DNA from: an uncultured Eubacteriales bacterium
GTDB lineage: Bacteria > Bacillota > Clostridia > Oscillospirales > Oscillospiraceae
NCBI GenBank assembly: GCA_900546415.1
Contig: URCY01000019.1
Span: forward strand, 1-30,129
DNA length: 30,129 nt
Reading direction: 5' to 3'
Under the pieces are notes generated by a model, which saw only the letters and a list, made by a program, of their open reading frames with translations, had not been told where the DNA came from and made no database searches. Both the position numbers and the translations under genes were made by a program. Positions 8,364 through 14,512 of this stretch are shown piece after piece; within the stretch, counting starts at the first letter, position 1; every line of letters begins with the position of its first letter.

Positions 8364-9416
8364 ATGAAATTTCCCGTTCTGACCGCGCAGGAGCGCGCCG
8401 CCCGTCTGGCGCCGCCCACCGGAAAGCTTCGCGTGGTCATCGATTCGGATACCTATAACGAGGTGGACGATCAGTTCGCCATCGCCTACGCCCTGATGTC
8501 GCCGGAGCGGCTGAACGTCGAGGCCGTCTATGCCGCGCCGTTCTCCTCGGCCTTTCTGGCCAAAATGATGAACGCCGACGCCGGCATCCCCATGACCGCA
8601 GATTTGCAGGAGGGGCTGGAGCAGAGCTATCAGGAAATTCTGCATCTGTTCTCCCTGCTCGGCCGCGACCCGGCCGGTATGGTCTTCCGCGGGTCGCCGG
8701 CCTACCTCACGGATCGCGAAACGCCCGTCGAGAGCGAGGCCGCGCGCGACCTCGTGCGCCGGGCGCACGAGAGCGACGAGCCGCTCTATGTCATCGCCAT
8801 CGGCGAGATCACGAACGTCGCCTCGGCCATTTTGATGGATCCGTCGATCATCCGCAAGATCGTCGTGGTCTGGCTGGCCGGGCAGCCCTTCCACTGGCCG
8901 CACACGGTCGAGTTCAACCTCGGGCAGGATATGCTCGCCTCGCAGCTCATGGTCGAGTGCGGCGTGCCGCTCGTGCTCGTGCCGTGCATGAGCGTCGCCT
9001 CGAACCTGACTGTCTCGGCCCCGGAGCTAGAGCGTCATCTTCAGGGCACAAGCCGTGTGGGCGACTATCTGACGCACATCGTCACGAGCCAGCTCACGCA
9101 GGAGATGGGGCTCAACTGGCTGCGTCTCTTCCACGCCACCTATAACAAGGGGCTCGACGATTACGGCGCGGACGGCGTCCCGACGACGCAGACGGCGCTC
9201 GCCCCCTCGCGCATCATCTGGGACATCTCGACCGTCGCCTATCTCATCAACCCCGCGTGGTGCCCCTCGCAGGTCGTGCCGCAGGCGCGCCTGACTGACG
9301 ACATCCGCTGGGACTGCACCGCGCCGCTGGGGCACAGCGTCCGCGTCTGCAAGTATATTTACCGCGACGCCGTCTTCGGCGACCTGTTCGCCAAGCTCGC
9401 AAGCGCACCGAAATAA
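8364..9416 (+). CDS. Nucleoside hydrolase family protein (IUNH-like)
   Basis: This 350-residue cytoplasmic protein has the fold of inosine/uridine-preferring nucleoside hydrolases, which split N-glycosidic bonds to give a free base and ribose. The metal-binding N-terminus is DSDTYNEVDD (D27, D29, D35, D36). This is a variant with two extra residues compared with the classical DTDPGxDD. The middle part, IAIGEITNVASAILMDP, matches the family's GPLTNLA region. EFNLGQDMLASQLMVECGVP and a late WDISTVAYLINP (probable last calcium-binding Asp) complete the pattern. AAAGGA upstream of ATG 8364 is the ribosome site. Between an importer and a sugar kinase, it is the likely first enzyme on the imported compound. 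The substrate may be a nucleoside or another N-riboside. Confidence 0.85.
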   Translation: MKFPVLTAQERAARLAPPTGKLRVVIDSDTYNEVDDQFAIAYALMSPERLNVEAVYAAPFSSAFLAKMMNADAGIPMTADLQEGLEQSYQEILHLFSLLGRDPAGMVFRGSPAYLTDRETPVESEAARDLVRRAHESDEPLYVIAIGEITNVASAILMDPSIIRKIVVVWLAGQPFHWPHTVEFNLGQDMLASQLMVECGVPLVLVPCMSVASNLTVSAPELERHLQGTSRVGDYLTHIVTSQLTQEMGLNWLRLFHATYNKGLDDYGADGVPTTQTALAPSRIIWDISTVAYLINPAWCPSQVVPQARLTDDIRWDCTAPLGHSVRVCKYIYRDAVFGDLFAKLASAPK

Positions 9417-9429
9417 CGGAGGAAACCGC

Positions 9430-10359
9430 ATGAATAAAAAGGTTGTTGTGATCGGCGATATTTTCGCCGATATGACCACGCACATCATGGCCTACCCCCA
9501 CTGCGGAGACGGCACCTATGGCACGCCGTTGCACCGCAACGGCGGCGGCACCGGCGGCAACATTGCGGCCGGGCTGGGCGTTCTGGGCGTCGACACCTCG
9601 ATCATCTGCCGGTTGGGAGACGACGAGGTCGGCCATTACCTCAAGAACGACATGCTGAATTACCATGTGCACAACGAGGGCATCCCCCTCGACCCCGAGC
9701 ACGCCAGCGGTCTGGTGCTCATTGCCGTCACGCCCGACGGCGAGCGCACGATCTGGGTGCTGGCCAACGGCTCGGCCTATGAAAAGCTCAAGCCCGAGGA
9801 CGTGGCCTATCTGGACAAGGTGCAGCCGGACGCAATCTTCGTCTCCGGCGTGATGATGGGCGTCCACCCGGCGGAGGAGAGCATCTTCGCCGAGCTTCCG
9901 AAGTGGAAGGGACGCGCCAAGATCTATTTTGACCCGAATCTGCGCTATCCGCCCGAGGCCATCCCGCCCGCGGTCAAGACGTCCATGCAGCGTCTGTGCG
10001 CCCTGAGCGACGTCGTTCTGACGGGGCAGGGCGAGATGGACGCGCTCGAGCTGCGGCCGCTGCCCGGCCAGACCTTCATCGTCAAGCGCGGCAAGGAGGG
10101 CTCCCTGCTGCTCGACGTGCAGCAGCACGAGGTCTTCCGCGTCGCGCCGACCGAACACGTCGCGACCGATGCCACCGGCGCGGGCGACACCTATGCAGCC
10201 GCCTATGTCTGCGCCGAGCTGGAGGGGCGCGGCGTCGAGGACGCCATGCGCTTTGCCACCGTTGCAGCGGGCATCTCTGTCACGCGCAGCGGCGCGCGCT
10301 CCATGCCGCGCAGAGAAGAGATCGACGACTACATGAAAAGAGAAAGGAACGCAACATGA
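9430..10359 (+). CDS. PfkB/ribokinase-family sugar kinase
   Basis: This 309-residue kinase should phosphorylate a sugar or sugar conjugate in the cytoplasm with ATP. The N-terminal substrate-binding glycine motif is RNGGGTGGNIAAGLG (about 37-51). The second PfkB signature, DATGAGDTYAAAYV, contains the catalytic base D253 and the anion hole. The FDPNLRYP motif near 168-174 is also typical. GGAGG precedes the ATG, 13 nt after the hydrolase stop. The 3' end overlaps the SIS gene by 4 nt (ATGA), so the two are probably made in equal amounts. Together with the SIS protein it recalls the kinase/deglycase pair of fructosamine catabolism (FrlD/FrlB). Ribokinase activity on hydrolase-released ribose is the other option. 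Confidence 0.9.
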   Translation: MNKKVVVIGDIFADMTTHIMAYPHCGDGTYGTPLHRNGGGTGGNIAAGLGVLGVDTSIICRLGDDEVGHYLKNDMLNYHVHNEGIPLDPEHASGLVLIAVTPDGERTIWVLANGSAYEKLKPEDVAYLDKVQPDAIFVSGVMMGVHPAEESIFAELPKWKGRAKIYFDPNLRYPPEAIPPAVKTSMQRLCALSDVVLTGQGEMDALELRPLPGQTFIVKRGKEGSLLLDVQQHEVFRVAPTEHVATDATGAGDTYAAAYVCAELEGRGVEDAMRFATVAAGISVTRSGARSMPRREEIDDYMKRERNAT

Positions 10360-11468
10360 AACTGAACTGGGACGAATACTATTTCCCGAACGAAATGATG
10401 GAGCAGGCCGACGCCATTGAAAACTGCATGAAGGAGCTGACCGGCCGCCTGAACGAGCTGGCCAAGCTGGGAAAGGACGTTGAGCGCGTCTACATCGTCG
10501 GCTCCGGCGACTGCTACTTCATCGGCTTCGCCGCCGCCCACGCCTTCCGCAAATACGCCGGGGTCGAGGCCTTCGGCTATGAGGCCTATGACTTCTATCT
10601 CCTGCAGCCGAAGGTCGACGAGAAGACCATGGTCGTGCTGTTCAGCTCCTCCGGCAAGTCCCTTTACGTTCTGAAATCGCTGGAATACGTCTCGTCCTGC
10701 AACGGCATCGCCGTCGGCGTGACGAACCATGCCGACAGCCCCCTCGGCAAGGACTGCACCGCGCCGCTTGTCACCGCTGCGACCGGCGTTTCCAAGTCCT
10801 TCCCGACCAAGACCAGCACGAGCGGCCTTGCCCTGATGTTCGCCCTCGCGGCGGCTCTGGGACGCGAAAAGCAGCTCGACGTCGCCGCCTGCGACGCGCT
10901 GACCGAGGAGCTGACCGTCAAGACCCCGCAGATCATCCGCCGCATCTATGCCGAGGAGCACGAGAAGATCCGCGCCAACGCGCAGAAGTTCCTTGAGGCG
11001 CGCTGCTATGCCTTCGCGGGCAGCGGCCCGGCGCGCAGCGCCAGCATGATCGGCGCGGCGAAGATCATCGAGACCAACCGCATCCGCATCATGACGACCA
11101 ACGCCGAGGAATATCTGCATCTGAACGGCTTTGCCATCAAGAGCGCCGACGCCGTCGTCGTCATCGGCAACAACATCAGCGACCACCGTGAGCAGCAGGT
11201 CGTCGAATACGCCAAGGCGCAGTGCGCCCGCGTGCTTGTCGTCGGCAACGTTGCCTGCGAGGAGACGGAAAACGTCGTCCGGGTCGCGCCTTTTATCTCC
11301 GAGCTGAGTCCCTTCCCCGCTGTTCTGGCAAGCATGGTCGTGCTGCATCTGTTCGCCTGCGCCCTGTCGCGCCTGTCCTTCAAGGATCCCGACGCGCCGC
11401 ACGACGTCGACCTGAAGCACGTCATCGAGCTGCTCTACACCGGCCCCGTCGCCGGCTGGCAGGTATAA
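10356..11468 (+). CDS. Two-SIS-domain sugar-phosphate isomerase/deglycase
   Basis: This is a 370-residue protein with two sugar isomerase (SIS) domains, about 35-185 and 210-350, related to the isomerase half of GlmS and to AgaS/FrlB-type enzymes. The first domain shows VYIVGSGDCYFIGFAAAHAF and the phosphate-binding serine cluster VLFSSSGKS. The second shows FAGSGPARSASMIGAAKIIE and the TTNAEEYLH loop that is typical of GlmS-like SIS proteins. There is no glutaminase domain. The ATG lies within the stop of the kinase gene (10356-10359), so the protein very likely acts on the kinase product. Isomerisation or amine removal from a phosphorylated ketose are plausible reactions. Confidence 0.88.
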   Translation: MKLNWDEYYFPNEMMEQADAIENCMKELTGRLNELAKLGKDVERVYIVGSGDCYFIGFAAAHAFRKYAGVEAFGYEAYDFYLLQPKVDEKTMVVLFSSSGKSLYVLKSLEYVSSCNGIAVGVTNHADSPLGKDCTAPLVTAATGVSKSFPTKTSTSGLALMFALAAALGREKQLDVAACDALTEELTVKTPQIIRRIYAEEHEKIRANAQKFLEARCYAFAGSGPARSASMIGAAKIIETNRIRIMTTNAEEYLHLNGFAIKSADAVVVIGNNISDHREQQVVEYAKAQCARVLVVGNVACEETENVVRVAPFISELSPFPAVLASMVVLHLFACALSRLSFKDPDAPHDVDLKHVIELLYTGPVAGWQV

Positions 11469-11484
11469 AGAAAGGAAGCACGAG

Positions 11485-11886
11485 ATGGAAGTTCTTCATC
11501 TGAAAACCGAGAAGCACGAGCTGCATGACCTGACCGCGCAGGTGCGCGAGATCGTCGCGCGCTCCGGCGTGAAGGACGGCATCTGCCTCGTCTACACGCC
11601 GCACTCCACCGCCGGCATCGTCATCGCCTGCGGCATCGACCCGAACGCCCTGACCGACGTCGACCGCCTTGTGCGCAAGCTCGTGCCGATCGACTCGCCC
11701 TTTGCCCACACCGTCGACCCGGCCACCGACGCGGCCGGTCATCTGAAATCCATCCTGACCAACGCCCAGCAGACCTTCCCGATCTCGAACGGGGAGCTGA
11801 TGCTCGGCGGCTCGCAGGAGATCTACTTCTTTGAGTTTGACGGCCCGCGCGACCGCAAGGTCTACGTGCAGGTCGTCGGGGCGTGA
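11485..11886 (+). CDS. YjbQ/UPF0047 family protein
   Basis: This 133-residue protein is a full-length member of the YjbQ (UPF0047) family. The family hallmarks are all visible: YTPHSTAGIVI with the conserved His, then a short acidic segment, AHTVDPATDAAGHLKSIL with two more His residues, NGELMLGGSQEIYFFEFDGPR, and a terminal beta strand. E. coli YjbQ shows weak thiamine-phosphate synthase activity, but the true role of the family is not settled. Here the gene is locked in a catabolic operon, 16 nt after the SIS gene and 3 nt before the BtpA-type gene. This argues for a metabolic job tied to the imported sugar rather than to thiamine. AAAGGA upstream of ATG 11485 is its ribosome site. Confidence 0.88.
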   Translation: MEVLHLKTEKHELHDLTAQVREIVARSGVKDGICLVYTPHSTAGIVIACGIDPNALTDVDRLVRKLVPIDSPFAHTVDPATDAAGHLKSILTNAQQTFPISNGELMLGGSQEIYFFEFDGPRDRKVYVQVVGA

Positions 11887-11889
11887 GCC

Positions 11890-12690
11890 ATGACCTTCCG
11901 TGGATTCTGGGGCGACAAAAAGCCCGTCATCGGCATGGTGCATCTCAAGGCGCTGCCCGGAAGCCCGCGCGCCGCGCTCCCGCTCGAGCAAATCTATGAC
12001 CTCGCCCTGCGCGACGCCGAAGCCCTGATCGAGGGCGGCGCGGACGCCGTGCAGGTGGAGAACCAGTTTGACACGCCCTACCGCCTCGGCGCCGACCTCG
12101 GCCCGGAGACGAGCGCGTTTCTGGCCGTCGCCGCCGAAAGGATCAAGACCCGCTTCCCCGAGATCCCGCTCGGCGTCACGGTGCATCTGAACGGCGGCGT
12201 GCAGGCCATGGCAGTCGCCAAGGCCGTCGGCGCGGATTTCATCCGCTGCTTCAATCTGATGAACGCCTATATCAGCAACAGCGGCTTCGTCGGCGCGGCT
12301 GCGCCCGAGCTGATGCGCTACCGCCGTCAGCTCGACGCGGAGCGGATCATGGTCTTCGGCGATTTTCAGGTCAAGCACGGCAGCCACACCATCACCGCCG
12401 ACCGCTCCCTGCGCGAAAAGGCGCATGACATCGCCGTCAGCGGCGCAGAGGCCGCGATCCTGACCGGGACGGCCACCGGCGTCGCGCCGGATGCGGCGCT
12501 TCTGAATGAAGTCAGCAAAAATCTTCCGATCCCCGTGCTCATCGGCAGCGGCCTGAACGTCAACAATGCCGCGGCGCTCTGGCCGTTTGCCGGGGGCGCG
12601 ATCATCGGAAGCGGCTTCAAGCCCGGCGGCGACCTTGACGCGCCGGTCGATCCCGCGCTTGTCCGCGCCTTTATGCGCGCCATTCGCTGA
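11890..12690 (+). CDS. BtpA/SgcQ family TIM-barrel protein
   Basis: This 266-residue protein belongs to the BtpA/SgcQ family (PF03437), a predicted (beta/alpha)8 barrel. Signatures are KPVIGMVHLKALPGSP at the N-terminus, EGGADAVQVENQFDTPY, LGVTVHLNGG, VFGDFQVKHGSH, EAAILTGTATG and a C-terminal phosphate-binding-like PVLIGSGLN followed by GAIIGSGFKPGG. The last two resemble the phosphate-gripping loops of other TIM-barrel enzymes. SgcQ occurs in a sugar gene cluster of E. coli and BtpA in cyanobacteria, without a proven reaction. As the last gene of the operon, it could cleave or rearrange the phosphorylated product. There is only a weak GGGG ribosome site inside the yjbQ-like gene, so translation is probably coupled to it. 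Confidence 0.88.
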   Translation: MTFRGFWGDKKPVIGMVHLKALPGSPRAALPLEQIYDLALRDAEALIEGGADAVQVENQFDTPYRLGADLGPETSAFLAVAAERIKTRFPEIPLGVTVHLNGGVQAMAVAKAVGADFIRCFNLMNAYISNSGFVGAAAPELMRYRRQLDAERIMVFGDFQVKHGSHTITADRSLREKAHDIAVSGAEAAILTGTATGVAPDAALLNEVSKNLPIPVLIGSGLNVNNAAALWPFAGGAIIGSGFKPGGDLDAPVDPALVRAFMRAIR

Positions 12691-12753
12691 GCGGCCGGTT
12701 CGCCGGATTCCGAACGCCGCGCAAAGACCCGGACGCCCATGAAATTACCAAAG

Positions 12754-12826
12754 AAATTGTTCCTCCCAACAATTTTCCTCTATTTCGTTCCCCCGCAACC
12801 GCCCGCCGGGAGCCGCACCGGCGGGC
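12754..12826 (+). terminator. Two hairpins after the catabolic operon
   Basis: A small AT-rich hairpin (AAATTGTT at 12754-12761 with AACAATTT at 12768-12775) is followed by a 9-bp GC-rich hairpin (12801-12809 with 12818-12826). Neither has a strong T-tract. They lie 64-136 nt after the last operon gene and probably help 3'-end formation on the + strand, but this is only inferred from position. Confidence 0.4.
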
Positions 12827-12832
12827 AAACCT

Positions 12833-12870
12833 CCAAAAAGCTCCCCTGATGCGAACCGTCAGGGGAGCTT
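12833..12870 (-). terminator. Terminator of ruvX, possibly bidirectional
   Basis: A 12-bp perfect stem (12838-12849/50 with 12859-12870) has a 9-nt loop. Read on the - strand it is followed by TTTTT (12834-12838 complement), giving a standard intrinsic terminator 57 nt after the ruvX stop. The + strand side lacks a good T-tract but may still slow transcription arriving from the catabolic operon. Confidence 0.75.
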
Positions 12871-12926
12871 CCGTTTCAGTATCAATAAATCAGGGGTCAG
12901 GCACTGCGCGCCGGACGGCGCGGCCG

Positions 12927-13340
12927 TTATTTTTTCAAAAACGCAAGATACCCCTCGAGGATGAGCGACGCCGCGACGGCATCGACGGTGTTCTTGCGCT
13001 TTTTTCCGTGGTAGTTGCAGTCCGAGAGGATCTGATGCGCCTCGACCGTGGTGCGGCGCTCGTCCCAGAGCGTCACGGGCATGGCGCAGACCTGCTCGAC
13101 CAGCGCGGCAAACTCGCGGTAGAGCGCGGCGCGCGGCCCCTCCGAGCCGTCCATGTTGCGCGGGAAGCCCATGACCAGCGCCTGCGCCCCCGTCTCTGCG
13201 GCGAGCGCGCGGATGGCCTCGGCGGTCTTCTGCGCATTGCGGCTGTGGATGACCTCGGTGCGCCCGACGATGCTGCCGGTCAGGTCGGAGACGGCAATGC
13301 CGGTGCGGGCGTCGCCGTAGTCGATGGCGAGCACGCGCAT
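12927..13340 (-). CDS. ruvX: Holliday junction resolvase-like RuvX (YqgF)
   Basis: This 137-residue RNase H-fold protein matches YqgF/RuvX in length and motifs. The first acidic residue is in MRVLAIDYGDARTGIAVSD (D7), followed by GFPRNMDGSEG, then LWDERRTTVEA, and the final acidic position in KKRKNTVDAVAAS. The family takes part in pre-16S rRNA 5'-end maturation and has been proposed to cut Holliday junctions. It starts 1 nt after the stop of the upstream membrane protein gene, and its GGAGG ribosome site lies inside that gene, so the two form an operon. Nothing is unusual in the sequence. Confidence 0.93.
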   Translation of the reverse strand: MRVLAIDYGDARTGIAVSDLTGSIVGRTEVIHSRNAQKTAEAIRALAAETGAQALVMGFPRNMDGSEGPRAALYREFAALVEQVCAMPVTLWDERRTTVEAHQILSDCNYHGKKRKNTVDAVAASLILEGYLAFLKK

Positions 13341-13341
13341 T

Positions 13342-14136
13342 TCAGTCCTCCTTTTTCTTCAGCAGCTTTTGCAGCGGCAGCCAGATCAGGAAGGCCAGCA
13401 GGCTGCCCAGCAGCGCGGTGATGAGCTGCGTGACGGAGAAGGTCGTGCGCGCGACGGAGAGCGCCTTTTCCGGGAGCTTGGCTGCCTCGCCTGCGGCCGG
13501 GAGCACGGCACGCACCACGACGAGCCAGAGGAACACGGCCTTGAGCACCGCGCCGCTGACCATGCCGAAGATCAGCAGCCACGTCCGCGGGAAGCGCGAG
13601 ACGAGCATCCAGAGGCAGGCAAAGAGCAGATAGCAGCCCAGAACCGTCAGCACGATCACGAGGGACAGGGAGCTGCGTCCCATGCCGAACAGGGCGGCAA
13701 TGTCGTTATATTGCAGCACAAGGCAGACGCAGATGCTCGCCCAGAAGGCCGCCGCGACCGCGCCGACCAGCAGCACGATGCGGAAGCGGCCGTCGCTCCA
13801 GTGCAGGCGCTCGGCCTGCGGCAGCTTCTCGGCCACGCGGCTGCCCGCAAACCAGACAAAGGTCATATAGATCAGGTTGCCGACCATGATCGCCGGGACG
13901 ATCGCGGGATAGGCGCTCATGACCGGACTGCCGGTGATGAGCCACGAGGTCAGCGGCGTGACCACGGAGAGCACCGCGCCGCTCCAGAAGCCGCAGGAGA
14001 GCGCGGCGACGGCGAGGATGCAGTTGATGACCGGGCCGGTGATATAGGGCGAGAGGTTTTTCAGAAATTGGCTTGCCACGCAGAGCGCCAGCAGGAGCGC
14101 CGTGCGGCAGAGCGTGCGAACTTGTGTTTTCGACAT
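13342..14136 (-). CDS. ECF-type transporter S component-like membrane protein
   Basis: This 264-residue hydrophobic protein has about six to seven membrane helices. The N-terminal RTALLLALCVASQFLKNL and the following ITGPVINCILAVAALSCGFWSG and YPAIVPAIMVGNLIYM resemble substrate-specific S components of ECF vitamin transporters, which work with a shared EcfA/A'/T module encoded elsewhere. The ligand cannot be named. I start at ATG 14136, where AAAAGGAA lies 7-14 nt upstream; an upstream ATG would add 20 charged residues upstream of the first helix and lacks a ribosome site. It ends in a Lys-rich tail and shares a transcript with ruvX. A general small membrane protein of unknown role is the alternative. 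Confidence 0.55.
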   Translation of the reverse strand: MSKTQVRTLCRTALLLALCVASQFLKNLSPYITGPVINCILAVAALSCGFWSGAVLSVVTPLTSWLITGSPVMSAYPAIVPAIMVGNLIYMTFVWFAGSRVAEKLPQAERLHWSDGRFRIVLLVGAVAAAFWASICVCLVLQYNDIAALFGMGRSSLSLVIVLTVLGCYLLFACLWMLVSRFPRTWLLIFGMVSGAVLKAVFLWLVVVRAVLPAAGEAAKLPEKALSVARTTFSVTQLITALLGSLLAFLIWLPLQKLLKKKED

Positions 14137-14167
14137 AAACTCATTCCTTTTCTTTCGTAGTACCTTC

Positions 14168-14196
14168 ATTATAATCACATTGCGCGCAAAACACAA
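14168..14196 (-). promoter_or_regulatory. Promoter of the ECF-S/ruvX operon
   Basis: On the - strand, TTGTGT (14196-14191) and a perfect TATAAT (14173-14168) are separated by 17 nt. The predicted start of transcription gives a leader of about 25 nt before ATG 14136. Confidence 0.75.
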
Positions 14197-14205
14197 GGAA
14201 AAATC

Positions 14206-14234
14206 TTGACAGGTTCTCTGTCGAATGCTATACT
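14206..14234 (+). promoter_or_regulatory. Promoter of feoA-feoB
   Basis: A perfect -35 (TTGACA, 14206-14211), 17-nt spacer and TATACT -10 (14229-14234) preceded by TG at 14226-14227 (extended -10). This is a strong sigma-A type promoter placed back to back with the ECF-S promoter. Confidence 0.85.
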
Positions 14235-14244
14235 TTTTTCAGAA

Positions 14245-14260
14245 GTTATACAAGGCTAAC
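14245..14260 (+). promoter_or_regulatory. Possible metal-repressor site upstream of feoA
   Basis: An imperfect dyad GTTA-n8-TAAC with an AGGCTAAC half lies just downstream of the predicted transcription start. It resembles half sites of DtxR/IdeR-type iron repressors, whose consensus contains TTAGGnTAnCCTAA-like arms. The match is partial; position is right for repression of iron uptake. Confidence 0.25.
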
Positions 14261-14278
14261 AGATAGAGGAGAGAGAGC

Positions 14279-14512
14279 ATGACACTCAAGGATTTGAAGG
14301 TCGGCAGCAGCGGCGTGATCCGCGCCGTGGGCGGCGAGGGCATTCTGCGCTGTCGGCTGCTGGATATGGGGCTGATCCCCCGCACGCGCGTGACGGTCGT
14401 GAAGATCGCGCCGATGGGCGACCCGATGGAGATCCGTCTGCGCGGCTATGAGCTGACGCTGCGGCTCGACGACGCGGCGCAGATCGAGCTGGAGCCGGAG
14501 GCGCAGAAATGA
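14279..14512 (+). CDS. feoA: Ferrous iron transport protein A
   Basis: This is a 77-residue SH3-like FeoA domain protein, with the typical start LKDLKVGSSGVIRAV, the RLLDMGLIPRTRVTVV core and MEIRLRGYELTLR. FeoA is a small cytoplasmic partner that modulates FeoB. AGAGGAGAG precedes ATG 14279. The stop overlaps the feoB start by 4 nt (ATGA). Confidence 0.95.
   Translation: MTLKDLKVGSSGVIRAVGGEGILRCRLLDMGLIPRTRVTVVKIAPMGDPMEIRLRGYELTLRLDDAAQIELEPEAQK

Noticed and set aside
9996..10355. Longer start for the SIS protein within the PfkB gene
   Set aside because: The extension is an Arg/Ala-rich shadow of the kinase gene; ATG 10356 in the ATGA overlap gives the normal family N-terminus.
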